A stretch of DNA of 64,000 nucleotides from Oxyruncus cristatus (GCA_013399855.1 VXAY01002371.1:1774367-1838366); one strand, 5' to 3'; numbered from the stretch's first letter, positions 39,139 through 52,652 are shown. The notes: generated by a model from the letters alone, not told the origin. Program-made: numbers and translations.

Positions 39139-42100
39139 GTGAGTGCAAAGTATTCAGCTTGATCCCTCCCCTTTGACCCAGCTTGACAGGGAAGTGCATT
39201 TCCTGTTTGCTGCTAAAAATAACATGTAGAATCAGGTGAGTTCTTGTTTTTGTATAACAATCTTATCCTCAAACTCATTGTAGCTCTACGTTGATAGCAA
39301 AAGAGAATTAGGAAAATGTAATATCATATAACAGCTTCAACTACAGGGTCTGAGAGCATGGTTCTTGCTGTTGTTTCTGTTTCTATTGTTTCTCGTTAGT
39401 CTGGGATACTTATGCACCCTAATGCTGCATAAAAAGGAATTTACATGTCCATTGCCTTTTCTTATTCAAATTACAGCCCCTAACTAGTTTGATGGTTTTA
39501 TTCTAAATGTTAAATCATTTCATTTGTCACTACAAACCATTGTAATATATTTAGAGGAAAGGAATTCTGTTGGGGAACAGTGTATGATGAAAATGATTGC
39601 TTTTCAGCTGATGAGCCAGATCTGTTTGCAGTCCTTGTGAATATCACTGCTGGTTCTGTAAAACTCAGTTATGGTGGGAAGGGGTAGCTTTGTCAATGCA
39701 GAAGTAGTAGTACACTCTTCCTTTTTCAGAAATTTAAACGATGAGTGGATTGATGTCATCAGGCTAAAAAGAGACAATTGTCATCCTTTCTACCTACATG
39801 TCCTTAAAAGTACAGGCTCGGATTAGGAAGCTCCTGATACTTTCTTCCCTAAGAGGGCCTATTGAGGTAGCTGAGAAGTTAGTTAGCTCATGCCTTTTGC
39901 CAGCCAGGCACGTCTTAATCCAAACAGCAGTTGAACTGCATCTGACATCTCATAGCTAGAGTTATTACTAATATGTAGCTGATTCATGGGATGGTGCTAG
40001 AGGAGGGATGCAAAAGCCATTGCATTTCCGGAAAGAGTACTCTCCCAATGTTATCTCATCTTCCCAGAGCATGGCCTGATTTCCTTGTGTAGCGGTAGAT
40101 TTAGGAAAGGTTGAAAGTTTCTAATCTATTGTTTTGAATTCCCTCTGAAACAATCAAGTGTTTGAAACAAGGAAGGAAGTACTTTCTGACCAGGAGGGTT
40201 CCTGGAGTTCAGGAAACTGTGTCACTTTAACTCACTGGACTTGGGGATATGCTTTCCTTCTACATGACCACATTATGCTCATCCACCAGAAGCAGAGTGC
40301 AGCTGTGTATTTGAATTGTGTAAGACCAAATTCCAATTACTGGTGACAGGATAAAATTTGTCAGAACTTCTAGTATCTCCTTCATGGCCTGGGTTCAAGT
40401 TTGCACTGTAAGATATGTGTCATGAAGTTGTGAGAAGGAGTGCACGTGAATAATGGGAAGCAACTAATTCAAATCCATGAAGGAGCTATTCTGTAGGATA
40501 TCAGAGTGAAATGTTCTTGGGTCGAGTTTTCTGAATGAGTCACACTCTGCATGCTTCACTGCGAACTAGCTGCAGTTCCGTGTCATAAATCCATAGAAAC
40601 TGTCCATAGGAGCAGTATAGACCAAACAAGTTCAAGGATTACGTCTCATTTTCTGTTTCCACCTAGAACCAAACAATAGGGTTCTTATGAAGGACGTTTT
40701 ACATATGGGATTTCTTACTGGAGGAGATTGTAAAACATATCCAAGTTAGTAAGCCTGACTTCGGCGTGAGGCGGTATTAGCCATGAAACTTCTCCCATAT
40801 CCCACAGTGGTTAGGCAGTATACTCTCAGTGTTATGTGTTCCAAGGGAGAGGTACTGTATGAACCTAAGATCCCCAAGAGCTAAAACTGTGAATAGATAG
40901 ACATCGATCATTGGCTGTTTGGAAAATATTGCTAAGGCACAGGAATTAGGACAGAACACTTCTTGGAACTATCACAATTGCTACAAATCAGGGTGAATGA
41001 ATGAATTAATATGAATGTATTCCTGACATCCTTACCATTCAATTCCTTCTTTAGAATTAAATTTATGGCAAGAGGTCCAACTTGCTAACTTTCAGAATTA
41101 AGAGTTGTGATCATCATGAAAGAAACTTTGGTAATATAATTATACCATATTTTTGATGTCAGGTTTCGAAACTAAGAGCCTCCCTTTGACAATTCTCTTA
41201 CTAATAAAGCTATCTGAAAATGTCTGCTAGAACAAAGCAAATATAAAAGGGCATGTCCTGAAGGCTTAATGTGGCTGGAAGTCAGATGCTATGAGTAGAG
41301 GGATTACAGATATCCTGGTGACAGCATATGGTGAAAGCATCCAGAAATGGCGGTGGATTAGATTTCTTTGTGTAGGAAATAAAGGAGTAGCATACATCTT
41401 TTTCCTTTGATTACTTGCTAGCTAATTGTATTAATGGAAGAGGTTCCTTAATACCTAAGCTGCTTAGAACCTTTTTACTGCTAAGACCTTTCTGATGGCA
41501 GAAAAAATGCTATTTTTCATTAAAGTTGTAGTGATAATTCTGATGCTAATTAAATGTCAAACTCCATTCTCAAAGCATAATTTTACTGGATGAGCTTCTC
41601 ACACTCTAACCTAGCAGAATTTATCAGTAAAGCAGGTTGTTAGAATTCTGCTCCTATTTATTTGGGAAGAGCATTAGAAATGAGAGAGATAAGTACTGCT
41701 GAAAGATAATAAACTATCTACAGTAACTAGTATTTGTAGTTTAACCTTGTCACTAGCACAGTTAAAGTAATGAGATGTGTATTTACCCCAACACTCATAG
41801 GCAGTGATTTTATTTTTTTCAAAACTAGATATTTAACATGTTGTCTTCATATTCTCTAAGCAATATTTGATTTATGTTATGGTTGGCTCTGGTTCCCTTA
41901 CAGCGTGGAAGTCTTTCCAGGAAAAATGAGCTGAGCCTTATCGGAGGAAATCAGCAGTGAAACAAGAGGTGTATTTAATTAACACTGGCACAGCTTTTAT
42001 CCAAGTTCTCTGCGGCCATGACCCAGAGGGCTACATCACTCTCACAGGTGGACTGTTGATATCATTGCTTGGCTTAACAGAGTGATGGCAGGAAAGCTGC

Positions 42101-42959
42101 TGGAGTATATGTAGGAAACCAGTGAGGTCATTCACTAGCAATGCTTGGGTGGAGAATTATTAGATTTTTGTAGTATGTGTGTTTCTCTCCACCCCCACCC
42201 AAAAAGCCATAGCAATTTGGTACTTTCTCACATTCAGCCATGTTTCTATTGTTCTCTTTCATATGAGTTGCAAGAATGCAGGAAGGTCATAGAAGTAAAA
42301 CCTGTTGTCTTTCGCCTATGTGAAGTGATGCTAGAAAATCACTGGTGCAGGTAATAAATCTGTGTTTAAATCACAGTGAGATTTTTAAATATGTACTATA
42401 CTTTTTCAGCTGTGTACTTTCAGTTTAATGGGTTAAAATTACAGGCCAGGTCTCTTTGAAAATATGTGGAGCTTTTTGGAGCTTCCAAATTCTCACAATG
42501 AACTGACATCCTTCAGGTATCAACATATCTGAAGAAAGGTCAGTCTATTACAGAAATACTTTTCTTCCCATACGCAAAGAAGTTCAAGTGTCTGGAACTA
42601 GTGCTGGAACCATATTCTTTGGGAAGGAACTCTTGGGGTGACCCAATGTAGTTAGAAATCCGTGTATGGGAGCAATAAAGCCCTGATTCCCTTTTGGGTG
42701 AGAGTGAGGACTGTTCTGCCAAAATATTACCTGAATATTGTAAGAGGGACAAGACCTTGAATGTAAATATTTTTATGAATACTTTCAGAAGGAAAATACT
42801 GTTTCCTGTTGAATGAATTTCTTCTTTCTTGGTTGTTAAGAGCTTAAAAAGTTTTGAGAGTTTCTACTGATCATAAGATGGAGTCCAGGCCACCTGAAGT
42901 GAAATTGCGATTTTCATGAGGCATGAGGCCCAGGTTGTCTCCAGACTGTCATTTCGTCA

Positions 42960-42985
42960 CATAAAAGCACTCAGGTGCTTTTATG
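42960..42985 (+). repeat. Perfect hairpin, 11-bp stem and 4-nt loop
   Basis: CATAAAAGCAC, loop TCAG, then GTGCTTTTATG. An outer CTGTC (from 42946) and GACAG (42987-42991) can add five pairs across an asymmetric bulge. No gene is assigned. Confidence 0.9.
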
Positions 42986-43460
42986 GGACAGATGAATAGT
43001 TATTGGTGAATTGCCCAAATCATCCTGATGATATTTGTAACACAGGGTGATGTTTCAAAAACATAAGTGATGGTGAGATTTGTGTTTGCCTTGTAAAGCA
43101 TTTAGCTTACAATTCAATTTTATATTGTTTACGAAGGAATAATGCTCTGCTAGGTATTCTTATCTCTCTCAGTCCAAAAAATGTCCCTGGTGATGTGGCA
43201 TTTGGCACCTGCCTTTGGTATTGTATAGTTGCTGTGTTGTAGCAGTGCTCAGAGCAGCTAGTTGTAAAAACTAGGTGTTCACAGTCTCTCCAGGCTGGTT
43301 TTGAGATAAGTGTGTAAGCAGTAAGAAAAAAAGGAAAGCCATGAAGTTAAACTCACATAGGAAGGTCGTTAACGATTGTTTAGTTCAAAATTGAAAAAAT
43401 GGTAACAGGAAAAGAAAAGCCCACACTATCCTCTGTTAGATGATGTGCCTTTGTATTTTA

Positions 43461-43773
43461 CAGAATCAACTAGTTTGGAAAAGACCTCTGAGATCATCAA
43501 GTCCAGCCTATGACCTAGCACCACCATATCAGCTAGACCATGACACTAAGTGCCACGTCTAGTCTTTCCTTAAACACCTCCAGGGACTGTGACTCCACCA
43601 CCTCCCTGGGCAGCCCATTACAATGCCCAATCCCTCTTTCTATGAAGAAATTCTTCCTAATGTCCAACTTGAACCTCCCCTGGCACAGCTTAAGATTGTG
43701 TCCTCTTGTCCTGTTGCTAGTATGGGAGAAGAGGCAGACCCCCACATGGTTACAACCTCCTTTCAGGTAGTTT
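43461..43773 (-). mobile_element. CR1 LINE, 5'-truncated 3' fragment
   Basis: On the minus strand this is the 3' end of a CR1 element: the end of ORF2 followed by the short 3' region finishing TTGATTCTG. Decoded residues include [20 protein letters not shown], typical of the CR1 ORF2 C-terminus, and the ORF ends about 43533. The copy stops abruptly inside ORF2 at about 43773, the usual 5' truncation. It is clearly similar to the larger copy at 51257-52020. It is not functional, since all enzymatic domains are absent. Confidence 0.93.
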
Positions 43774-44884
43774 ATTACATTTTTTTATTACAGTAGGTGT
43801 AATCCTTCTTGGAAAGGAAGAAGGGAGGTGTTCTGAAGTACACAGGGTGCATCGTTCCTGTGCAATGACTGGGTGTGCACATGTGGAAATACTGAATGAT
43901 GTTGCACTTGGTGGAAGGCTGATAAATTAGGCAGGATAGGGTTGATGGGCCTATGGTGACCACATAGGTAAGATCAGTGGCTGGAAGTGAACGTGAGGAC
44001 AGTCAACTTGAGTTTGTTGTGTTTAAAAGTTAAAGGCTGAGAGATGGTTAGTGTTATAACGGGAAATCCACTTGTGGTCCTTTGTGGATTGCATGATGTG
44101 GTTGCAATGGTATTGGATTGGCCAGAGAGAGTCTCTGTAGATTAGGCAAAAATAGCCCTAAGTGAATGATTTAGCTGAAGAGATGAGGATAAAATTATAG
44201 ATTATAATGGAAAGTGGTATGTGGCAGCCTTTGAAAACGTCCCAGGTGTGTGGACTATGAGGCAGTTAAGGATGGCCATTTGTGCTGATAAGATGGGAAT
44301 AGAAGACTGAGGGAAGGATTAGAAAGATGGGATTGGCTAGAAAGGAAAAGATGTTCAACTGAAAGTTATACCAATGAGAGGAGATACCTGTGAAATTGTT
44401 TGAAGACACATCCAAAATCTACCTGGAGAACTGGAAGAGAGCACTGAAGTAAAAGCCATGAAGGTAAGAGAGATTTGAAGATGTTCCAAAAGCATTAGTT
44501 AAAACAATGACATGACCTAAGATCTGGCCAGGAAGAAGTTGTGGGTGTAATGGATGTAGTTACGGGAGAGCAGAACATGCCTTGCTGATGACTAAGGATT
44601 TTTTTAAATTGAAGAGAAAAAGAGTAGAGTTTAGCTGGCTTGAAAACACTATTATCTTTTTTGTAACTTTTGAAAGTGCATAGAAAAGAATGTATTTAAA
44701 TGCTAGAAATTTCCATGTGGTCTGTGCATTTGCTGTTTACGTGTTTTAAACTGATGTGTATAAGCCAGTGCTTGTTGGAAATACAGAGGAAATATACTTT
44801 GCTTCAGATCATTGTACCTCCCTGCCATAGCTGTGATGGACACATGTGGTAAAATGCCCTCTTACAACCTGAAACAGCACCTAA

Positions 44885-44972
44885 GGAAAAAAACAAAAAC
44901 AAAACTAACCAAAACAAACAAACAAAACCAACAAAACAAAAACAATAAAACCAAATTAAAAACAGCCTCTCT
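44885..44972 (+). repeat. A/C low-complexity tract (AAAAC/AAAC type)
   Basis: An imperfect run of AAAAC, AAAC and AACC units with almost no G. It is a simple-sequence repeat; any open frame through it (lysine, threonine and asparagine rich) is an artefact. Confidence 0.9.
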
Positions 44973-47900
44973 TCTTCCTCTGAAGTTTAGAAATATCTTG
45001 GCAGATACTGGAGGCAAGGCACTTACTTAAGAGTCCATATAGTTCAAGCTATCTCTCCTGACTGCTGTTTGTTAGTAAGCATTATTTAACCAACATCATA
45101 ATAATGTACCATATATTGCCTTTTCTGAATGAAGGGCCAGGTCCCATTGCTGACCGTGGCAGCATAATTAATTTGCAGCTTATTACTACTTTCTTCAACC
45201 TAACCTTACATTCCTTTAAGGGCCAGCACTTGTAGTTAAAGAGCTGAATTAATGGCTTTGCTTTGTTCTCTATTGAGAAGGAAAAAGAAGTTTTGGAGTT
45301 GTGTGTGTTTTTTCAGCAAACTGAATAGTTGAAGGAAAAGTTGTTGTTTTGGGACAGAATGGAATCATTAGACTACATATCACACAAGAAAATAGACCCT
45401 GTGGTTTGGTAAGCTGTTTAATGTTTAGATTAGATGAGATTTTTTTCTTACTACAACCTCCATTATAAGCGATTTCAGTATGACTCTTGTAAAATTATTC
45501 CTTTTTATCCAGAGTGTCCATGTTATTCTCCCATCTTACCATATTTTAAGCCTTGTCAGAGAAAATTTTTTTTCTATGCAAATGTTTAAACTTGACTCTA
45601 AATAAAATTAACTCTTTAGTGACAAAAGTGTACCTAGTGTATTTCTTGTATCAGTCAGGTTTCCTGGGTCAGCTTTTCCAAATATATTTATTTTAAAGAT
45701 ATCTATAGAAATGTAACGTTGTGTTCAAGCTCTCAGACATGTCACTGTTAACTTAAAATAGTTTATCTAAATAGATCCCTTGAAGCAGGTGCTCGATTAC
45801 AAGTACAAAAAGTGACTTTCAAGTTTCACTTTAGTCAGAAAAAGTGACAGGCTGATACCCTAAAAATGCATTTTGATAGCCTCCCACCCTTTGTGGTAAT
45901 TTTCCCTACCCTTCTTTGCTTTGCATGTAAAGGGGCAGAGGACGTGGTTAACCATGCTTCCTGCATGGAAGGTATGGTGGGTTAGAGCTGCTGCAAAGGA
46001 ATTTCTCAGACTGGTATGCCTAGATCACAAGTGCTTGAGCACATGTTTTCAGTTAAGATTAGCTGACTTGACACATCAGCTCGGGCAGTATGGATTCATT
46101 GATCAAGGGTAGTGCCTGGCTAGTGCGGACAAGTTTAAGCGATGCTGGAACAAAGATAACTCATTATGCTCTGAAACAGTTTTCTCCAGTGTGGTTGTTA
46201 ATGTCTTGCCCTCATCCGACCTGAGAAGTTGTATGTAATGAACTCAGTGCAGCTGTCTTAGGCTTGCAGATGGTGTTAGTTGTAGGGAAAGAAAATGAGA
46301 ATCACCCGTAGCGTGCGTGTAGCCAAAGGGGGCACCTCTGTGAAAGCATCCTGTGCTCTAGGCTTTAGAGAGTCTGGGAGTCATTAAGATCCTTGCTGTC
46401 TGCTCCAGTGAGACCTAACTGTGATCATAACCGGCTTGTGTATGTCTGTTTCGTTCTCTTGCCTCTGATTTATAGTCCATGGTCCCAGATGAGACATGGC
46501 TGCACCAGTTGAGAAAGGAAAAACTCAAGAGACTGATATTCCATATGAAGAGCAGGGCTCTTTGATGTACATTAGCCTATTTGCGTGGGGCTTGCTATTA
46601 ACAAAGATGTATCAGTTAAAAGTGGGAAGTGCGATTTGGGCAGAAGCCAGCACCCATTTTGAACAACTGCCCTTAGATTTTATGCACGACTTCAGACAAG
46701 AAAGAGGGACATTGCAGTGGAAATGTAGGCTCGTGCAAGTTTGAGCAGTTAGTGAATGCCTTGCTGGCTGTTCTCCAGGGCATAGAGGGAAGCGGGTGGG
46801 TGAATTAAGCACTTTATGATGCAGCAGTGCTGCCTGCCCACCCGGATTCTAGCCTGTAGCTCTGACTGTGCTGGTTAGCACCCCTGTTGTGTGTCCAGAG
46901 CAAATAAATGACTTTGGTTAAGAGCTCATTCAGCCTGTGTGGACTTTGATCAAATGCAAAGAGCTCAAAAATTAGTTTATGGATTGTCTTGAAACAGTTT
47001 TAATGGTTCATATTTTGATTATGCTATCTGTACAGAAGATTTGAGCACCAGCGAGGGCAGATGGGTTTTGACTTCCCCCATTCACAGTATTTTGGATAGT
47101 TTGCTGTATGAAGAGGCTGATGATGACAGATACAGTGGTCACTGAATCTGATGGCTTTGGGACAGGGTGGACATCACTGCTGCCTGTCGTGGTTCAGCTT
47201 GGTAGCAGCAGCCATTCTCTGTCGCTTCCAGCTTTCTGCTGTTCCTCCGTATAGGGATGAAATGAAATTATGTTTCATGCTCCCTATTTCTGTTTGTTCA
47301 GCCTAATAACCTTCTTCAATTGAAGAAATTGCAGTTTCTGAAAAGGTTCCGTGTGGCTCAAATGCAAAATTTAGAGATTCAGCCATTCGTGAAGGAAGCA
47401 ATAGTTACGTTTTCAAAACTCTTGTCTATAGGCAATTTTTTGAGAGGTTATCTAATGCTCACTTAAAAAAAAGAAAAACCTTGTCCCTTCAACAATCTCA
47501 CAGATGCATTTTTCAAATGCTGATTTGCAGATTTTAAAAGTATTGATTCCTTTGTAAGCAGCCAAATAACTTTACAGTTTGGATCAAGTAACTGAAATTT
47601 TTCCAGACTGTCCAGTAAGACAAACTATCTAGCAGATGTAGATAGCTATATATTTGAGTTTGGCAACCTACTGTTATTGCAACTCGAAAAATGATTTAAG
47701 GCTAATAGCAGAAACCTAACTGGAGGCTGCAAGTCTGTGACTAAACAGTTTTATTGAGTTCTGGATAAATAAGGTGAAAGATGTTTTGAACTTAATACTG
47801 TTCCCAGCAACTTGCTTTCTTTCATTAAATTGGGAAGTATAGAATGAATAGTGTGCTAATTAACATTAAAGAGGAACGAATATTTGTGCCTTCTGGTCAA

Positions 47901-48540
47901 GGGATTATCCTTGTTAAAACAGGAAATGGACTCTGATTTCCTTTTTTTAAGTATTTTCTCCATTAACTTTGTATGAAAATGTGAGGTTAGAAATAGGTTA
48001 TACTTTTACATAGTAAAATGTATGTGTATTCTTAGTTAACAAACAGCTTTTATAAGGAAGGAAGGGCATTTTCCGAATTGTTTTATATTGAAATAAATAC
48101 ATCCTGCTTTTATTGTGCAGAAAATAGCATTTAGTGAGAAATTAGAAACTGAGCTTCTCTTATTCATTAAATTGTGGCATGGACTTTTTAGAAGCTAGAA
48201 TACTTCTAAGTGCTATCACTTTGTATTAGTAATTTGTTAGACAAAAAAAGTTTTGACATGTTTTTTTTTTTTACATAAGGAGTCCAGATATACAAACAGT
48301 AAGGTCCCCCTGACAAATCTGGGACAGGACCACAAATAAAATTCATGACTTGCTGGCCTGCAAAATCATGAGATGTTTATGTCTGAGAATGTGAAGAATC
48401 AGCATGGGGTATTTCCATTGTAGGAGGATGACCTACATTCTGTGGACAATACTAAAAGATAAAGTTATACTGCTGTTCCTCCTCTACTCCACCCACCCCA
48501 AAATCCTAAAGTATTTCCTGAGATACTCCTTGTGTCCTTA

Positions 48541-48560
48541 CAAAAAAAAAAAAAAANNNT

Positions 48561-48596
<36 letters not shown>
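48541..48596 (+). repeat. Poly-A tract with 3-base assembly gap
   Basis: Fifteen A's (48542-48556) are followed by NNN (48557-48559), TGTTT, and then 32 A's (48565-48596). The gap lies within a homopolymer where read-through is unreliable, so the true A-tract length is unknown. It lies about 140 bp before the + strand CR1 fragment. Confidence 0.95.
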
Positions 48597-48598
<2 letters not shown>

Positions 48599-48736
48599 TA
48601 CAGATGCTGGCATACTGAATTTTGCCTTTGGTAAGTGGTAATGAGTTTACTTTAAAAAGAAGAAACTTTCTTCACTTCTGAAACTATGAAATGTCATGAA
48701 TAGGGCCACAATAAAAGAAGGATGTAAAGCTATTAT

Positions 48737-48965
48737 CAGAGAGCATCCAGAGGAGAGCTACAAAGATGGTGAAGGGCCTTGAGGGGAAGCCATATGAGTA
48801 GTTGCTGAGGTCCCTTGGTTTGTTCAACCTGAAGAAGAGGAGACTGAGGGAAGACCTCATCACAGTCTACAACTTCCTCACAAGTTGAAGCAGAGTGGCA
48901 GGCACCGATCTCTTCTCTGTGGTGACCAGTGACAGGACCTGAGGGAACGTCCTGAAGCTGTCAGG
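48737..48965 (+). mobile_element. CR1 LINE fragment, + orientation
   Basis: Starting near GAGCATCCAGAGGAGAGCTA, the sequence translates to pieces such as MVKGLEGKPYE, LRSLGLFNLKKRRLREDLIT and VYNFLT, which match the CR1 ORF2 C-terminal region. Similarity continues through GACAGGACCTGAGGGAACGT and fades after about 48965. It lacks the 3' end and contains stops and small deletions, and it diverges more from the other two CR1 copies here than they do from each other. It probably belongs to another CR1 subfamily and is older. It is a dead fragment. Confidence 0.85.
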
Positions 48966-51256
48966 ATAGTATTCCCAGTGAAGCACACTGGATAGTGGTG
49001 CAGCCTGGAACAACTGAAAAAGATCTGAGATGTGGCATAAGATAGGTGCAAACTTTTATAACAAAGTTTGGCTCCTTTGAAACATTTTAAACTCTTACCT
49101 CTGTAACTATCCAGTGGGTAGTAATCCCATGCCAGCTATACCAGTACTTGATACTTTATAGGTTAGTGCGTGGGAGCTGGACATTCAACTTTTTCTTGAA
49201 GTGATATAAAAATGCCTGATATAAATGGAACATTCTCTTTAACTGGTTTCACATTTTTAATAATGTTTTTTTAATACCATGTCAAAGTTTGGAGCTAGTT
49301 GTAGGCTAAGCAGTTTCTCTCTAGGGACTCTGGATTTTCTGAAGATAAAATTCCATAATTGCATGATATTTTTGACTGGAGTGCCTAACCGCAGCATCTT
49401 TCTTTAATAACCGTATTTCTTTAGACAACTTAAGGAACTGGGCTTTGGGCTTAATCAGAAAATGTAGTGACATGAAGAAGTTCAGAATGAGCTCTTCAGT
49501 CATATAGGAATGTTGCAATTGGAAAAAAAAATACTTTAGAAATGTTAAACTTCTACATAAGCTGTCCTACTTAAAGCCTAGCAATGCTCTGAAGACTTTG
49601 AGTCTAAACTTAACTTCAGAGTACATGCTTTCAGGAAAAGTAGTGAGAATTGGGTAATCGGGTCGTGGTTTCATTTCTGCACAGCCACTCAGGGGCTATT
49701 TTTCAATGTCACTTTTAAGGCTTTTACTTCACTTTTTTTAATTGGGCACTACGTATCTCTGTCAGCAATTTGAAAAGGATGGTTGGGTCCAAATCAACTG
49801 GTTCTTGTTACTACAAATATACAAAATAGCATAAAGATACTTAGTTTCAATCATCATTTAGCAACCAATACATCACTTATTAAACATATGGAGGCTTGTG
49901 ATAGTCACAGAAATATCATTTATGTCCCCTACAATCTTCAGAAAATCTTGCTCTGATTCTCTTTAAATTCTGGTTTTATAATCAAAAGCATTCTATGAAG
50001 AAACATTGGGTATGTGTCAGTGAGAAACCAGCACCGTGGTATATGAAGGGATTGTATCTAGCAATACCTATTACTGAGGTGGCAAACCTCTTTTTATGTA
50101 TTTAGACACCTAGCAGGCTGACACTCTGCAGTACTGAATATTGGGTGGGTCTTGAGGTAGCCTTCTGGTTTCGGTGTTGCAATCAAATAAGCATAGCGTG
50201 AATGAAAGCAGCAGAGGAATGTGGGTAGTGTGTTTGTCCTTTAGTAAATCATCAGTAAACTCTTGTGCTGAGACAATCTGGTTTTGTTACTTGCTGACTC
50301 AACAAAACCAACGAGTAGACTGAGGCCAGAAGAACTATGACAATTTCTCACCTATAGAAACCTGTTGTACTCTTTCTAGTCTTTTTTAAGATTCATTCGA
50401 GTAAATGAAAATAAGTCTCCTGACTTCATTTTACTCTTCATTTATCTTTTTCACGAAACAGCATGAAATCCAACACCACTTAGAGTTCATGCTTGGATAC
50501 TTGATCCTTATTTTCAGTCTGCTGTGAGGAGCAAGAGTGCTGCTGGAGAAGTGTCCTCAGAGACAACTGAGGCTGTTGTACTCAAACTATAACTTAACAG
50601 TTGTTTCACAAAAGGACAATGTTGAATCTCAGTGGTGTTCATTTGTATTGTGGTTTTTTTATTTTAGGCAATCTTGTATCACAGTGTGGCAAATGCACCC
50701 CCAAAAGTGGCAAAAAAACCCTAGTAAACATGACATAGGTGATATCACCGAGTTGTTGTCCTGAATTCCATTTGCAACACTTGCCCCTTGCTGCTTAGAA
50801 GTTACTTCGTTTGCACAGCTGTCAAAAACTGCCAGTGCTCAGAAATGAAGTGCTAATCTGGGAGTTTGTTGGAAAAGTTGTACAATAAAAGCTGTAACTT
50901 TTACCTTTCTTTGATCCATGAAATAACCCAAAATACAGGGGTCTATGGTATTTTGCTGGGGGGGAAGGGGGAAACTGGTGGAGTTGGGTATCTAACATGT
51001 AGTACTGTTCATATTATGAGATTATAAATGCCTGATTTCCCTGCTCACAGAGGAGTTCCCTTGTGAGCACCTCCAGGCTTCATTCATCCAGTGGTTGTTG
51101 GGAAGGCTGTCCCACAGATTTTTCTCACCATCTGACTTATGGGTTTGGCCCAGATTCAATTTCTGGTTTCTAAGAGTGTTACTACTGTACAGAATATGTG
51201 CCTGTTTAAAAGGACTTTCATAGTGCTCCTGCTCTCCTATCTTTTTACTCTTTTCA

Positions 51257-52020
51257 CAGAATCAGTTAGGTTGGAAAATACCTCTGAGACCATGGAGTCC
51301 AACCTATGACCAAACACCACCTTGTCAACCAGACCATGGCACTCAGTGCTATGTCCAGTCTTTCCTTAAACACCTCCAGGGACAGTGACTCCACCACCTC
51401 CCTGGGCAGCCCATTCCAATGTCTAATCACCCTTTCTGTGAAGAAATTCTTCCTAACGTGTAACCTAAACCTCCCGTGGCACAGCTGAAGACTGTGTCCT
51501 CTCATGCTGTCACTGGTTGCCTGGAAGAAGAGACCGATGCCCACCTGGCTCCAACCTCCTTTCAGATAGTTGTAGAGAGCGATGAGGTCTCCCCTGAGCC
51601 TTCTCTTCTCCAGGCTAAACAGCCCCAGCTCCCTCAGCCTCTCCTCATAGGACTTGTGCTCAAGTCCCTTCACCAGCCTGGTTGCTCTTCTCTGGACCTG
51701 CTCCAGCACCTCAATATCCTTCCTGAACTGAGGGGCCCAGAACTGGACACAGCACTCCAGGTGTGGCCTCACCAGCACTGATTACAAGGGGAAAATCACT
51801 TCCCTAGTCCTGCTGGCCACACTATTTCTGGTACAAGCCAGGATGCCATTGGCCTTCTTGGCCACCTGGGCACACTGCTGGCTCATGTTCAACCACAGCT
51901 GACCAGCACTCCCAGATCCTTTTCCACGGGGACACTTTCCAGTCACTCTGTCCCCAGCCTGTAACACTGCATGAGGTTGTTGTGTCCAAAGTGCAGGACC
52001 TGGCACTTGGTCTTGTTGAG
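51257..52020 (-). mobile_element. CR1 LINE, longest copy, degenerate ORF2 3' part
   Basis: The minus strand runs from a truncated 5' end near 52020 to a CR1 3' terminus CTGATTCTG at 51257. The main open segment, about 51778-51266, encodes [40 protein letters not shown] and [20 protein letters not shown], the CR1 ORF2 C-terminal region downstream of the reverse transcriptase core. A TAA at 51784-51782 interrupts the same frame (family members have a tyrosine there). An indel near 51895 shifts the part closer to the 5' end. The endonuclease and the reverse transcriptase catalytic core are absent. The element is non-autonomous and dead. Confidence 0.95.
51266..51778 (-). pseudogene. CR1 ORF2 C-terminal remnant
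   Basis: This is the longest uninterrupted open frame in the window, about 170 codons, but it is the end of a CR1 ORF2 and not a host gene. It has no ATG at its start (GTG, in line with the LVRPHLE stretch) and sits immediately after an in-frame TAA. It contains the conserved [20 protein letters not shown] block. It belongs to the 51257-52020 element. No evidence of host adoption is visible. Confidence 0.92.
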
Positions 52021-52652
52021 GCTTTTGTAACTGCCCATGCAAATCAGCCTTAGCAGGGAATATTCCTGCTCTTGTATGCACTGCATCAGTATTCAAAGGA
52101 AATGTATGTGCTATCCAGTTCAGTTCCTATTCAGCTTTGACATTGACCAGCATTTTGAGTGGTATTTGTCTCTTAAAAGTGTTGAAAGTGTTTTAAGGAT
52201 TTCTGTGTAATTATGTTGAAAAGGCAGTTGGTGGAGCCCATCAGTTTATACGTGTTTGACTTAATTCATAATGTTATTACTGGAGGTAGAGTGTAATGAA
52301 TGGAGCAGTCATCATGTGATGTAAGAAGAATTTCTTTTAAGTCGAGAGAAATGTAAATTGTGAGAATGAATTCATTGATAGAAGAATGCATTTAGTTTAA
52401 TCATCAGGTGTTTGTGGAAAATTTCTCTATAATGGAACAGAAGAGATTTCTGTTGACTGTTGAGTATTAAGAATCATCATTCTATTGTTTATCCACATTT
52501 TGTTTGGATTGTGGACTGCATTGAAAATGCATGCATTTTTTTTACTTATTGCACTAAACCATGCCTTTGTTGTGCTCAATTTTACTACATTTCATTGCAG
52601 CAAATTGATATAATTCCATAGATGACCATCATATCTTCATGATAACGGTAAC

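Noticed and set aside
42946..42991. A microRNA precursor
   Set aside because: The stem is far too short for a Drosha/Dicer substrate.
48404..48634. A processed retrocopy ending in the poly-A at 48.5 kb
   Set aside because: The upstream sequence matches no coding region I recognise, and the A-rich tract continues beyond an unrelated TGTTT and a gap.
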